Of a stretch of 64,000 bases of DNA, positions 24,573-33,127 are shown in pieces; positions within the stretch are counted from its first letter, which is position 1, and each line of letters begins with the position of its first letter. The stretch spans positions 1,550,001 through 1,614,000 of the forward strand of contig CANKZR010000001.1 in assembly GCA_947488625.1 (NCBI GenBank), in the 5' to 3' direction. The notes under the pieces were generated by a model. It did no database searches and had not been told where the DNA came from. It saw nothing but the letters and a program-made list of their open reading frames with translations. The position numbers were made by a program, and so were the translations under genes. This stretch comes from an uncultured Sphingomonadaceae bacterium (GTDB lineage Bacteria > Pseudomonadota > Alphaproteobacteria > Sphingomonadales > Sphingomonadaceae).

Positions 24573-25403
24573 CTATGCCCCCAATGCGCCTTGCGCAACA
24601 CCGAAGGGCACTATCGCGTTGGCCGCATCGTGGCCGATATCGGCGCGGCCAAGGTAGGGAATGCCGCTGCGCTCGCACCAGTAGCGCGCGATTTCCTCCT
24701 CGGTCATGCCGAAAGGACGGTCATTTTCCGGGACGTGGCTCACGCGTCCCAGCCGCAAGCCCGCGATGCCGCGCAAATGCTGGCTGATGTGGAAAAACAA
24801 TCGGTCGGTAGCATAGAGGTGCTCTGCCACTTCCTCCACCAGCACAACATGGCCGGTCAGGTCGGGCATCAGGTCCGTTCCGCACAGCATGGCTAGCGTC
24901 ATCAGGTTGAAAGCGACGGCGGGCCGCTCATCCAGCCCGGCCTCCAGCGGTACGCCCTCTCCCGAAAGGAAACGCAGCACACGGCGGGCTGCATCCTCGC
25001 CGCCATCACGCCGGATATCGCCCGCAAGCGGTCCGTGTACAGGTCTACCGATATTGTTGCGATAGAGCGCGCCCAGCATGGTTCCGGCGTCGGAATAGCC
25101 GAGATAGGTCTTGTTCCGGGCAGGCTGGGTAAGTGCGGCAATCGCAGGCGCGGCGATGCGGTTGGAGCCATATCCGCCCATGGCGAACCAGATTGCATCA
25201 ACATCCGGATCATTGGCCGTAGCGACAAAGGCGTCGCGCCGCGTCGCGTCGTCTCCAGCGAAATGGCCATGCACTTCGAAACATTGCGGGTGAAAGGAGA
25301 GGTCCACCTGCGGAAATTCTGCGGTGGCCAGCGCCATCACGGCCTCCGCACGTTCGCGGCGAATGGGCTTTCCGGGACAAAGGCAGGTAATGCGGGTTTT
25401 CAT
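24573..25403 (-). CDS. LD-carboxypeptidase (peptidase S66 family)
   Basis: A 276-residue S66 serine peptidase, LdcA-like, which removes the terminal D-Ala from murein tetrapeptides. The oxyanion loop is MGGYGSNR, the nucleophile Ser is S104 in GYSDAGTM, the acid is E190/E191 in LVEEVAEHLY, and the His is H258 in ADIGHDA. No signal peptide is seen, so it acts in the cytoplasm, as in peptidoglycan recycling. ATG 25403 follows GAGGGA with spacing ~6; the frame extends to 25430. It diverges from a Mur ligase of the Mpl type, the enzyme that would use the tripeptide LdcA makes, and sits 26 bp upstream of fabD. Confidence 0.88.
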   Translation of the reverse strand: MKTRITCLCPGKPIRRERAEAVMALATAEFPQVDLSFHPQCFEVHGHFAGDDATRRDAFVATANDPDVDAIWFAMGGYGSNRIAAPAIAALTQPARNKTYLGYSDAGTMLGALYRNNIGRPVHGPLAGDIRRDGGEDAARRVLRFLSGEGVPLEAGLDERPAVAFNLMTLAMLCGTDLMPDLTGHVVLVEEVAEHLYATDRLFFHISQHLRGIAGLRLGRVSHVPENDRPFGMTEEEIARYWCERSGIPYLGRADIGHDAANAIVPFGVAQGALGA

Positions 25404-25438
25404 CGAATATCCCTCTAACATCCGCTTCACAAAGTGCC

Positions 25439-26878
25439 ATGGGCCGCATAGTCACTTCCCCCATGAATGAATCGAACAGCGCCCTTGCCCCGTCCTACTT
25501 CTTTTGCGGTATCGGAGGGTCGGGCATGCTGCCGCTTGCCCAGATCGTGAAGGGCCTGGGCGCCGAGGTAGGCGGGTCGGACCGCAGTCGCGATCAGGGG
25601 CGCACGACGGAGAAGTTCGACTGGCTGGAATCGCGCGGCTTCCAGCTTTTTCCGCAGGATGGCAGCGGATTGAACAGCGGTGAACAGGTGCTGGTGGCGA
25701 GTGCCGCCATCGAAGATACCGTGCCGGAAATCGTTCGCGCAAAGGCCCTGGGCTGCCCCCGTCTCACCCGCGCGGAACTGCTTTCCCGCCTGTTCAACGC
25801 CGCGCCATGCTCCCTGGCAATCGGCGGTACCAGCGGCAAATCCACCACCACTGCAATGCTGGGCTGGATCATGGAGTATACGGGGCGCAAGCCCACGATC
25901 ATGAATGGCGCGGTGATGAAGAACTTCGCCAGCCCCGCCAATCCCTTTGCCAGCGCAGTCGTGGGCAGGGGCAACGTCTTCGTCAGCGAAGTGGACGAAA
26001 GCGACGGCTCCATCGCGCTGTACGATCCCACCGTGGCGGTGTTGCTGAATGTCAGCCTCGATCACAAGAGCATGGAGGAACTGCGCCAGCTCTTCGGCGA
26101 TTTCCTGCGCCGGGCAGAAACGGCGGTCGTCAATCTGGACGATGACGATGCGCAATATCTGGCGCGCAAATGCGAGAAAGTGATCTCTTTCGGAATTGAC
26201 AACCCCAAGGCGACCATCGGCATCGAACCCGGCACGATGGTCGAAAGCGAAGACGAGACAGATGCCCTGCTGGTGGATCGTCGCACGGATGTTGGCCATT
26301 CGCTGCGCCTGCCCATGCCGGGGCGACATAACCTGGAAAACGCGCTGGCCGCTATCTCGGCAGCGGTGGCCACGGGTATAGGCGTGCACGATGCGGCAAT
26401 GGCACTGGCCAGTTTCAAGGGGCTTGCCCGCCGTTTCGACGTGGTCGGCACCAGCGATAGCGGCGTGACTGTTATCGACGATTTTGGACACAATCCGGAA
26501 AAAGCCCGCGCCACCTTGCGTACGCTGAAATCGCAGGAAGGCCGCGTCATCGCGTTCTTCCAGCCGCATGGATATGGTCCACTCAAACAGATGGGCGCCG
26601 AGCTTGCGCAAACCTTCGCGCAGGAATTGGGGCCAGACGATATCACGATCATGTGTGCACCTGTCTATTTCGGCGGCACGGTGGATCGCAGCGTCGGCAG
26701 CGAACGTATCGTGCAGCTTATCAACGATGCGGGCGGCAACGCAGAGTACCACGAGACGCGCGAACAATGCGGGGATCGGATCGTGGAGCTGGCGAAATCC
26801 GGAGATCGCGTAGCAGTGATGGGCGCGCGCGATGATACGCTGACAGTATTTGCGCAAGGTCTGCTGAAGCGGATGTGA
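25439..26878 (+). CDS. Mur ligase family protein, probably Mpl-type murein tripeptide ligase
   Basis: A 479-residue Mur ligase. The N-terminal Rossmann part reads FFCGIGGSGMLPLA, as in MurC and Mpl; the ATP loop is GGTSGKSTTTAM (129-140); FVSEVDESDG and MPGRHNLENALAA are Mur signatures; the C-terminal domain starts VIDDFGHNPEKA, where MurC has DYAHHP. Mpl attaches recycled L-Ala-D-Glu-mDAP to UDP-MurNAc. The choice of Mpl over MurC rests on the divergent LD-carboxypeptidase and on separation from the dcw cluster. DFGHNP deviates from both families, so the exact substrate is uncertain. Start 25439 or 25463; neither has a good ribosome site. Confidence 0.75.
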   Translation: MGRIVTSPMNESNSALAPSYFFCGIGGSGMLPLAQIVKGLGAEVGGSDRSRDQGRTTEKFDWLESRGFQLFPQDGSGLNSGEQVLVASAAIEDTVPEIVRAKALGCPRLTRAELLSRLFNAAPCSLAIGGTSGKSTTTAMLGWIMEYTGRKPTIMNGAVMKNFASPANPFASAVVGRGNVFVSEVDESDGSIALYDPTVAVLLNVSLDHKSMEELRQLFGDFLRRAETAVVNLDDDDAQYLARKCEKVISFGIDNPKATIGIEPGTMVESEDETDALLVDRRTDVGHSLRLPMPGRHNLENALAAISAAVATGIGVHDAAMALASFKGLARRFDVVGTSDSGVTVIDDFGHNPEKARATLRTLKSQEGRVIAFFQPHGYGPLKQMGAELAQTFAQELGPDDITIMCAPVYFGGTVDRSVGSERIVQLINDAGGNAEYHETREQCGDRIVELAKSGDRVAVMGARDDTLTVFAQGLLKRM

Positions 26879-27171
26879 GTACCTACGCCAAAGCCTGGAT
26901 ATTCAATGGCGTCTGGACGCTGTTCGCATTGTGCGGCCTTGTAGGGCTTTACTATCAATGGGCTAGAGGAGAGGACGCCCCTCTCCCGTTACTTATAGGT
27001 ATTGCGGGGTATCTAGCCTGCTTCTTCCTTGCTGGCTCTTTCCCTAAATGTCCGAACTGCGATGAACCGGTAAATGACGCTCATATCGCCGGGGACAGCA
27101 AAAATGGCCACGTCGTGCGCCCTGACCGACCGCCGCAGACCTGCGGTTTTTGTGGGTACAATCTGACATGA
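26875..27171 (+). CDS. Small membrane protein with C-terminal zinc-ribbon-like cysteines
   Basis: A 98-residue protein not assigned to a family. Two hydrophobic segments (about 8-29 and 37-55) are followed by a soluble tail with two Cys pairs, KCPNCDEP and CGFCGYN, spaced like a zinc ribbon. The GTG start overlaps the stop of the Mur ligase gene (GTGA), so translation is probably coupled. There is no further clue to role; a membrane-anchored metal-binding protein is the most that can be said. Confidence 0.6.
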   Translation: MSTYAKAWIFNGVWTLFALCGLVGLYYQWARGEDAPLPLLIGIAGYLACFFLAGSFPKCPNCDEPVNDAHIAGDSKNGHVVRPDRPPQTCGFCGYNLT

Positions 27172-27243
27172 AAGCCTTTGGCAACGGTTACGCTCTAAAG
27201 TCGTCGACACATTGCAGACAACGAAGGGCATCTGGGACATAAC

Positions 27244-27546
27244 ATGCAGAAAAGTTACCGCCAGTCAGGCGTCGGTATGCTGGATGCGGCACCCGGCACC
27301 TACATGGTGCACGCCTATTTCGACGATAACCAAGTAGAGCTGATCAAGAGCAACGTGATCGGCTGGCAGGTTGCGCAGGACAGACGGTTGACCCCGCTGG
27401 TGCTGGATCCGCGCGCCGTGGACGATGAAGGCTGGGTCATCCTCCATCCCGATGGCCGTATCGAAGCCGAGGACGGGCGCAACTGGCCCAGCGAGGACGC
27501 GTGGCTGATGAGCCGGCGGCGCGAAAAACGGCGCGACGCAGCCTAG
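27244..27546 (+). CDS. Conserved-looking hypothetical protein (100 aa)
   Basis: A 100-residue soluble protein that I do not recognise. It has no signal or membrane segment; the middle is a beta-like stretch (NVIGWQVAQDRRLTPLVLDP), and DDEGWVILHPDGRIEAEDG looks like a small strand-turn module. The tail is very basic (RRREKRRDAA). Codon use is like its neighbours. It converges on the DUF808 gene with 21 bp between them. A coding role is likely from length, start and lack of any competing frame; function is unknown. Confidence 0.6.
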   Translation: MQKSYRQSGVGMLDAAPGTYMVHAYFDDNQVELIKSNVIGWQVAQDRRLTPLVLDPRAVDDEGWVILHPDGRIEAEDGRNWPSEDAWLMSRRREKRRDAA

Positions 27547-27567
27547 ACCAGCCTCAGTGCCCCAGCC

Positions 27568-28515
27568 TCAGTGCCCTGCCCCGGTCTCGTGATTCAGGCC
27601 CAGCACCTTGTGCAACACGAAGACAATCACCGCGCCCAGCAGCAGGCCTGTCAGCGCCGATAGCCCGGCGAAGGTCAGCCAGCCGAACAGGCCGCCCGCA
27701 ATGGCGGACACACCGTGCTCGATGCCCTCAACCCAGTGTTCCGGCCCGGAAATGCCGATCTCGGCAAGGCCGTGCAGGATGATACCGCCACCGACCCATA
27801 GCATTGCAATGGTGCCGATGAAGGAGAGCGCCACCAGCAGCTTCGGCATGGCGGACAGCAACAACTGCCCGAATCGACGGCCCCCGCTTGTCCTGCCCTC
27901 CGTCTTAAGGTGCAGTCCGATATCGTCCATCTTCACGATCAGGCCGACGGCACCATAGACGAACACCGTCACGGCAATGCCCACGACGGCCAGCACGCCC
28001 GCACGGGTAATCAGGTCTTCAGCGGCAACCTCGTTCAACGTGATGGCCATGATCTCTGCCGACAAGATGAGGTCGGTACGGATCGCGCCGGACGTTCGCT
28101 GTTTTTCGAAAGCGACGGGATCATCGATCTCGTCCTCCAGCGTCTTGCCGTGCTTCTCGCCGCCCAGCTTCTCGATCACCTTTTCTGCGCCCTCGTAGGA
28201 GAGGTAGGCCCCGCCCAGCATCAGGATGAAGACGATGGCGCCGGGCAGGAACTCGCTGAGCAGCAAGGCACCGGGCAACAGGATCAGCAGCTTGTTCTTC
28301 AGGCTGCCCTTGGTGATATTCCAGATGATCGGCAATTCGCGCGCCGGGGAAAGACCGGTGACGTAGCTTGGCGTCACCGCTGCATCGTCGATCACCACGC
28401 CAGCCGTCTTCGAACCTGCCCGCCCTGCGGCAGCGGCAATATCGTCCACGCTGGCGGAAGCGGTGCGGGCGATGATCGAAACGTCGTCTAGCAGGGCTAC
28501 GAGGCCACCTGGCAT
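27568..28515 (-). CDS. DUF808 family membrane protein (YedI-like)
   Basis: A 315-residue inner-membrane protein of the DUF808 family, whose E. coli member is YedI. The family N-terminus is clear: MPGGLVALLDDVSIIARTAS and SKTAGVVIDDAAVTP. Several membrane helices follow (LLILLPGALLLSEFLPGAIV; VFILMLGGAYLSYEGAEKV; MPKLLVALSFIGTIAMLWVG; and the last ~30 residues). The function is unknown; transport has been proposed for the family. ATG 28515 follows CGGAGAA. The gene diverges from the ribosomal protein operon rpsF-rpsR-rplI. Confidence 0.88.
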   Translation of the reverse strand: MPGGLVALLDDVSIIARTASASVDDIAAAAGRAGSKTAGVVIDDAAVTPSYVTGLSPARELPIIWNITKGSLKNKLLILLPGALLLSEFLPGAIVFILMLGGAYLSYEGAEKVIEKLGGEKHGKTLEDEIDDPVAFEKQRTSGAIRTDLILSAEIMAITLNEVAAEDLITRAGVLAVVGIAVTVFVYGAVGLIVKMDDIGLHLKTEGRTSGGRRFGQLLLSAMPKLLVALSFIGTIAMLWVGGGIILHGLAEIGISGPEHWVEGIEHGVSAIAGGLFGWLTFAGLSALTGLLLGAVIVFVLHKVLGLNHETGAGH

Positions 28516-28643
28516 GGAATTCTCCGGTTCAGTTTGTGCAAAGCCTGCTTGCCAACGCATCGAAGGCTTGGGAAGTGCCCGCGACATCTATTCCACGCGG
28601 TAGATGGGTCGATGATGCAATTCGCGTTCCGGCGCAACGTCTG

Positions 28644-28672
28644 CTTGCATTCCACCCCGATTTCGCTATGTG
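28644..28672 (+). promoter_or_regulatory. Candidate promoter for rpsF-rpsR-rplI
   Basis: CTTGCA (28644-28649) and TATGTG (28667-28672) are separated by 17 bases, matching the alphaproteobacterial housekeeping consensus CTTGAC-N17-TATAAT in part. The site is about 125 bp before rpsF, leaving a leader that contains the hairpin at 28741. Confidence 0.35.
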
Positions 28673-28740
28673 CGCGCCTTCCGCAGTACCCGGGCCAGAT
28701 GCGCCCAATCGCGGGAATTTGAAGAAAGCCGGAGGGACGC

Positions 28741-28758
28741 GCACGGAATTCGCCGTGC
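28741..28758 (+). promoter_or_regulatory. Hairpin in the rpsF leader
   Basis: GCACGG, loop AATTCG, CCGTGC form a perfect 6-bp stem 38 bases before the rpsF start. rpsF-rpsR leaders in many bacteria bind the S6:S18 complex for autoregulation through a stem-loop with a CCG element; this hairpin contains CCG but in the stem, so the match is only partial. Confidence 0.3.
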
Positions 28759-28796
28759 CAATGTCAGCGATCGGCATAAATTGAAAGGAAGCGCGC

Positions 28797-29162
28797 ATGG
28801 CTCTTTATGAGCATGTATTCCTCGCGCGTCAGGATCTGAGCCAGGCTCAGGTCGATGCGCTTGCCTCGGCCGCCACGGAAATCGTGGAAGCCAACGATGG
28901 CAAGGTCGTGAAGACCGAGACCTGGGGCCTGAAGTCCCTCGCATACAAGATCGACCGTAACCGCAAGGCGCATTTCGTAATGCTCAACATCGAGGGACCC
29001 GGCTCCCTCGTGGCCGAGCTGGAGCGTCAGAACCGCATCAACGAAGACGTGATCCGCTGGCTCACCATCGCCGTTGAAGAGCATGAAGACGGCCCGTCCG
29101 CCATGATGCGCAAGAACGACCGCGACAAGAAGCGCCGTTCCGACCGTGAGGAGCGCAACTGA
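28797..29162 (+). CDS. rpsF: 30S ribosomal protein S6
   Basis: A 121-residue small-subunit protein that pairs with S18 on the platform. [18 protein letters not shown] at the start and [16 protein letters not shown] in the middle are S6 hallmarks; the last ~25 residues are a charged tail ([16 protein letters not shown]). AAAGGAAG precedes the ATG. First gene of rpsF-rpsR-rplI; its stop overlaps the rpsR start by one base. Confidence 0.97.
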   Translation: MALYEHVFLARQDLSQAQVDALASAATEIVEANDGKVVKTETWGLKSLAYKIDRNRKAHFVMLNIEGPGSLVAELERQNRINEDVIRWLTIAVEEHEDGPSAMMRKNDRDKKRRSDREERN

Positions 29163-29386
29163 TGGCCCGCCCGTTTTACCGTCGTCGCAAGTCCTGCCCG
29201 TTCAACGGCAAGGACGCCCCCGTCATCGATTACAAGGACGTGCGCCTGCTGCAGGGCTTCATGTCCGAACGTGGCAAGATCGTGCCCAGCCGTATCACCG
29301 CCGTTTCTGCCAAAAAGCAGCGTGAACTGGCCAAGGCGATCAAGCGCGCCCGCCACCTGGGCCTGCTGCCCTACATCGTGAAGTAG
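29162..29386 (+). CDS. rpsR: 30S ribosomal protein S18
   Basis: A 74-residue S18 protein. [20 protein letters not shown] and [20 protein letters not shown] are the family signatures. The ATG overlaps the rpsF stop (TGATG), so the two assembly partners are translationally coupled. rplI follows after 13 bp. Confidence 0.97.
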   Translation: MARPFYRRRKSCPFNGKDAPVIDYKDVRLLQGFMSERGKIVPSRITAVSAKKQRELAKAIKRARHLGLLPYIVK

Positions 29387-29399
29387 AGGAGAATACATC

Positions 29400-30047
29400 A
29401 TGGATATCATCCTCCTCCAACGCATCGGCAATCTCGGCCAGATCGGTGACATCGTCACCGTGAAGGACGGTTATGCCCGCAACTTCCTGCTGCCGCAGAA
29501 GAAAGCCTTGCGCGCCAATGAGGCGAACAAGAAGGTTTTCGAAGCGAACCGCGAGAAGCTGGAAGCCGAAAACGCCGAGAAGCGCACCGAAGCCCAGAAG
29601 CAGGGCGAAAAGGTTGAAGGCACCGAGATCGTCCTGATCCGCGCCGCCTCCAACGCCGGCCAGCTGTACGGTTCGGTCAACGTGCGTGACGTTGCGGCCG
29701 GTCTGGTGGCCAAGGGCCACGACATCGACAAGAAGCAGGTCATCATGGGCGCGCCCATCAAGACCATCGGCATGTTCGATGTCACCATCGCGCTGCACGC
29801 CGAGGTTGAAGTCACGATCAAGGCCAACGTCGCCCGCTCCGAAGATGAAGCCGAACTGCAGAGCCAGGGTATCGACATCCTCGCGCAGGCTGCCGAAGAA
29901 GAAACCCGCGCCATCGCTGGCGAAGGCTTTCAGGAAGAGCTCGACCCCGACCGTGAACTGGGCGATCTGCCCAGCGCGGAAGAAGGCGAAGAAGTTCTTG
30001 CTGAAGACGCCGCAGCCGAAGATGCCGAAGGCGAAGAAAACGCCTGA
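29400..30047 (+). CDS. rplI: 50S ribosomal protein L9 with extended acidic C-terminus
   Basis: L9 binds 23S rRNA at the base of the L1 stalk. The N-terminal domain begins MDIILLQRIGNLGQIGD and contains VKDGYARNFLLPQKKAL; the long connecting helix and C-terminal domain follow (HDIDKKQVIMGAPIKTIG). At 215 residues it is some 65 longer than E. coli L9; the extra part is an acidic Glu/Ala-rich tail (DLPSAEEGEEVLAEDAA and beyond). Ribosome site AGGAG is followed by ATG 29400. A terminator follows. Confidence 0.97.
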   Translation: MDIILLQRIGNLGQIGDIVTVKDGYARNFLLPQKKALRANEANKKVFEANREKLEAENAEKRTEAQKQGEKVEGTEIVLIRAASNAGQLYGSVNVRDVAAGLVAKGHDIDKKQVIMGAPIKTIGMFDVTIALHAEVEVTIKANVARSEDEAELQSQGIDILAQAAEEETRAIAGEGFQEELDPDRELGDLPSAEEGEEVLAEDAAAEDAEGEENA

Positions 30048-30068
30048 GGCACTGCTGGTTGAAACAAG

Positions 30069-30106
30069 AAAAGGGGTGCTACCGGCGATGGTAGCGCCCC
30101 TTTTTC
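30069..30106. terminator. Rho-independent terminator after rplI
   Basis: AAAAGGGGTGCTACC, loop GGCGAT, GGTAGCGCCCCTTTTT form a long stem with a T-run on the plus strand and an A-run on the left, so it can also serve the converging TPR gene. Confidence 0.85.
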
Positions 30107-30151
30107 GTATCTGGTGCAGGTCGACGTCCGAAACCGTCGCACAGGTAGAAG

Positions 30152-31564
30152 CTAGCCGTGGCCGAACCAGAGCCGCGACATGACAGGATCGAACACGCGC
30201 GGGTTCAATTCGCGGGCCTTTTCCGCCGCCTCACCCGACGCACGGGCATTGCCCAGCATTTCTTCCGCTTCGGAAAGGCGGGCGTAAAGCGGCGCACTGC
30301 GCCACCCTTGCGCTTCGGCTTCGAGGAGATGGGTCCGCGCCTCCGCCGGTCTGTCCGTAGCCAGCAAGGCTTCCGCCACAAGGATATGGGCATCGCCATA
30401 AGGCCTGTGCGCAAGGTTCTCGCGCGCGAGGTGCAGGGCCCGCTCCGGATCACCGAAGGCCAGTTCGTTCTCGAAAGTATGCGCCGTGTAGGCGACCGGC
30501 ATGGCTTGCGCCCTCGCCCGCCAGATCGCAGCGGAGCGCTGCGTCAACCGGTATGCCGACCGTTCGTCACCCTGCGCAAGGTATAGCGAGGCAGCCGCGT
30601 CCAGCGCTTGGGGATCGCCTTTCTCGCGCGCGATGCGTTCCTGAACCGCAATGGCCTCTTCATAATTGCCAGCCACGCCTTGCGCTTCGGCAATGTAGAG
30701 TTCGATCAGCCAGTGACCGGGAAACAGCCTGTCGGCCTGCGCGTAGCGTTCCGATGCTTCTTCGAAGTTCCCTCGCGCGCTTTCGATCATACCGATCTGC
30801 AAGGCATAGGAAGCCAGTCCGCGCGGTGTGCGCAGGCTGTCCCGTCGCGCCGCCTCTGCCACAAGGCGGATAGCCTCGTCGAAGCGGCCTTGCGAGCGTG
30901 CGAGAAGCGCCCGGCGTATGGCGGTGCCCGATGTCGGCACGATCGCGTCCGCTGCGCTGTAGGCGCTGGCAGCAGCGGCCATATCCCCCCGATAGAAAGC
31001 GATATCGCCCCGCAATGCGGTGGCTTCCGCACGTTCGGCTGCGGATGGTGCGACGGCGACGTTTTGCAATCGGTCGAGGTGCTGTTCAGCCGCAGCCAAA
31101 TCGTGACCAGCCATCGCGATTTCTGCTGCGGTGAGTATCGGACCGGATGCTGCAGGAGCAGCGGTCTGCGAAAGCTCCAGACTGATCATGGCCTGTGCCA
31201 GCTCGTCCGGATCGGCGGTGAGTTTGAACCGGGCAAGCTCGGCCCGTGCCAACCCTTCCAGTGGCAGCCACTGTTCGGGCGCATTGGCCACGCGTTCGCG
31301 CGCCAGGGAAAGCTGGCGGTCTGCTGCCGCCAGTTCTTCTGCGAAATTGCCGGGGCCGAAACCAGCAGTGGGAAGGGCCGTGGCAGCGGTGGCTGTTTCG
31401 CCGCCGCTCCACATGGCTTCGACCCCGACAAAGACGAGGACTGCCGCCCCTGAAAGGGCAAGCGCGCGCGGCGCTACACCCTTCCAGCGACGTGATCCCC
31501 AGTCGGCAGCGGCGGGTACGTCCCCTGTTGCTCCGCCGCCAACCATCAGCTTGGAACCGCGCAA
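30152..31564 (-). CDS. TPR-repeat protein with N-terminal membrane anchor
   Basis: A 470-residue protein. One hydrophobic segment near residues 35-55 (ALALSGAAVLVFVGVEAM) is followed by about eight helix-pair repeats of TPR type (for example NFEEASERYAQADRLFPGHW and NYEEAIAVQERIAREKGD). The repeats probably lie in the periplasm. It is the last gene of an operon with the two DUF4331-type genes; its start overlaps the preceding gene by 19 bp. TPR proteins next to DUF4331 and an ECF sigma/anti-sigma pair recur in bacteria, but the common role is not established. Start may be M1 or M7. Confidence 0.8.
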   Translation of the reverse strand: MRGSKLMVGGGATGDVPAAADWGSRRWKGVAPRALALSGAAVLVFVGVEAMWSGGETATAATALPTAGFGPGNFAEELAAADRQLSLARERVANAPEQWLPLEGLARAELARFKLTADPDELAQAMISLELSQTAAPAASGPILTAAEIAMAGHDLAAAEQHLDRLQNVAVAPSAAERAEATALRGDIAFYRGDMAAAASAYSAADAIVPTSGTAIRRALLARSQGRFDEAIRLVAEAARRDSLRTPRGLASYALQIGMIESARGNFEEASERYAQADRLFPGHWLIELYIAEAQGVAGNYEEAIAVQERIAREKGDPQALDAAASLYLAQGDERSAYRLTQRSAAIWRARAQAMPVAYTAHTFENELAFGDPERALHLARENLAHRPYGDAHILVAEALLATDRPAEARTHLLEAEAQGWRSAPLYARLSEAEEMLGNARASGEAAEKARELNPRVFDPVMSRLWFGHG

Positions 31565-32280
31565 GGCGTGAGCCCTGCGCCCGTCAGATCGTCCGCCAAT
31601 GCCTCCGTCAGCCCGGTGAGCTGTTCCGAAAGCTCAGGCACGAACTCTCCGGTGGCATCGATCTGCGGGCTCGCATCGTTGTACGGAATTTTCTGATCCG
31701 ATCCGATCAGCACCGTGGCGACTGCGGGCATGCCCATGCGATCCACCCTTGCATATGCAGGAGGAGGGTCGTTCCTGAAGGTGAAGTTCGTCCCGCCCGA
31801 AGATGCGATGGGGGGCGACCCTTGTGGCGGTGCCAGGAACGGGAAACCGCTCTGGAAAGCCACGTCGTTTTCAGGCGGGTTCAGCGGCAAATTGGCAAAG
31901 GTCAACGGACTGTGCGTAGACAGGTCAAGGAAGATCACCGCCAGTGTCACGTCGATCACCGGATCGCGCAGCAAACGACCGTTGGGGAAGCCTGCAGGGG
32001 CGTTGACGTTGATCGTCAGCGTATCCGGGATCACCGCATCGGCCACGGTAAAGCCGCCGGTACCCGGAATCTCCTGCTGGAGACATGGCCCAACATCGAA
32101 ACTCGCGGACGAGGGAGTAGGCGTGGGTGTCGGAGCAGGCGTCGGCGCAGGAGTGGGAGCGACAATAATGTCATCATCATCGTCATCATCGTCCCCGAAG
32201 CAGCCCGGAAGCATGGCAAGCGCCACGAAAGCCGGAGCCATTGCGACTGCGCGGAGGCGCTTATTATTGGCAAAGGTCAT
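31546..32280 (-). CDS. DUF4331-type lipoprotein (second half-like)
   Basis: A 244-residue lipoprotein: signal with lipobox LAMLPGC (Cys27), then a run of eight Asp and a Pro-Thr/Ala-Pro spacer, which lift the domain from the membrane. The globular part has FRNDPPPAYARVDRMGMP AVAT-like sequence that resembles the C-terminal half of DUF4331 proteins, in which an RxG(N/M)P motif occurs. The start ATG overlaps the stop of the upstream DUF4331 gene by one base (TAATG). Function unknown. Together with its partner it may represent DUF4331 split over two polypeptides. Confidence 0.7.
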   Translation of the reverse strand: MTFANNKRLRAVAMAPAFVALAMLPGCFGDDDDDDDDIIVAPTPAPTPAPTPTPTPSSASFDVGPCLQQEIPGTGGFTVADAVIPDTLTINVNAPAGFPNGRLLRDPVIDVTLAVIFLDLSTHSPLTFANLPLNPPENDVAFQSGFPFLAPPQGSPPIASSGGTNFTFRNDPPPAYARVDRMGMPAVATVLIGSDQKIPYNDASPQIDATGEFVPELSEQLTGLTEALADDLTGAGLTPCAVPS

Positions 32281-32945
32281 TAGAGCTGTCCTCCAAAGCG
32301 TGCGGTTTCGGCCCAGACATCGATCAGTTGATCGCCGTTGGCGATGCGATCGAGAGGAATGGAGATGACAACGGCCGTCAGGTTCTGGCCGGCAAAGAAA
32401 TCGCGATCCTCCATGAAGCTGAGATCGCCTGTATCCTTGGTTTCCATGAAGCCCTGAAGGTCGAAGAAGAACGGATCGTCGAACAGCCCGGCGTGAACCA
32501 TCACACCGTCCTTGCTGATATCGGTTTCGACGGGGCCGACGATTGCTCCGCTAACGCCCGGCACGTTGGAAACCTGAACGCCGAACTCGTCGGTCGCGGC
32601 GCCGGTGCCGAAGCGGACGCGGATCGGTATCTCTGTATTGATGCGGCTGCCAGCATTGGAAATGTTGATCGAGTAGAGCACGTCGGGATCGTATGTGGCA
32701 GGCTCATCCGTCGCCTGCGGGCCGGAGAAGGTCAAGATCACATTGAACTTGTCGTCAGTGTGCCACGCGTAGATGTCGGCGATATCGGCAGCCCTGTCTG
32801 GCGTGCTATCAACGCTGGGGTCGGTTCGCCCTGGTGGATCGAGGTGGTCTGCAGCGGTAAGTCCCATACCGGGCAGAACCTGCGTGGCGGCAACCGCAAG
32901 GACTAGCCCTGCAGCGCCCGCCATGAACTTGGCATTTCTTCTCAT
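32280..32945 (-). CDS. DUF4331 family exported protein (N-terminal half-like)
   Basis: A 221-residue secreted protein. A signal peptide (residues ~1-29) is followed directly by the DUF4331 hallmark ADHLDPPGRTDP and ADIADIYAWH; LTFSGPQATDEPATYDPDV and an acidic FEDPFF-like segment (GLFDDPFFFDLQG) fit the family. Single-gene DUF4331 proteins are about twice this length; here the rest seems to be in the next gene. ATG 32945 follows GGGAGA, spacing 6; the frame is open to 33062. The gene diverges from an ECF sigma factor gene across 182 bp, so the sigma factor may control it (inference). Confidence 0.8.
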   Translation of the reverse strand: MRRNAKFMAGAAGLVLAVAATQVLPGMGLTAADHLDPPGRTDPSVDSTPDRAADIADIYAWHTDDKFNVILTFSGPQATDEPATYDPDVLYSINISNAGSRINTEIPIRVRFGTGAATDEFGVQVSNVPGVSGAIVGPVETDISKDGVMVHAGLFDDPFFFDLQGFMETKDTGDLSFMEDRDFFAGQNLTAVVISIPLDRIANGDQLIDVWAETARFGGQL

Positions 32946-33127
32946 GGATGTCTCCCAACTTTCAGCGCGCGAGGGCGCTTGGGAACGGGATGATTCTTCC
33001 CGCTCATTCATCAATACGAAAGATTTGCCCGGACGGATTTTACTTTTTGAAAACTTTTTCACGGAGATACACGCGAGTTATCCGCGAGCCGGGTGGAACA
33101 AACTTACGCGCGGTGCAATTGGTTTGC

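Noticed and set aside
33095-33117. GGAAC box before the ECF sigma gene as an EcfG-type promoter
   Set aside because: The expected CGTT at 16-17 bases is missing, and the sigma factor is not of the EcfG group.
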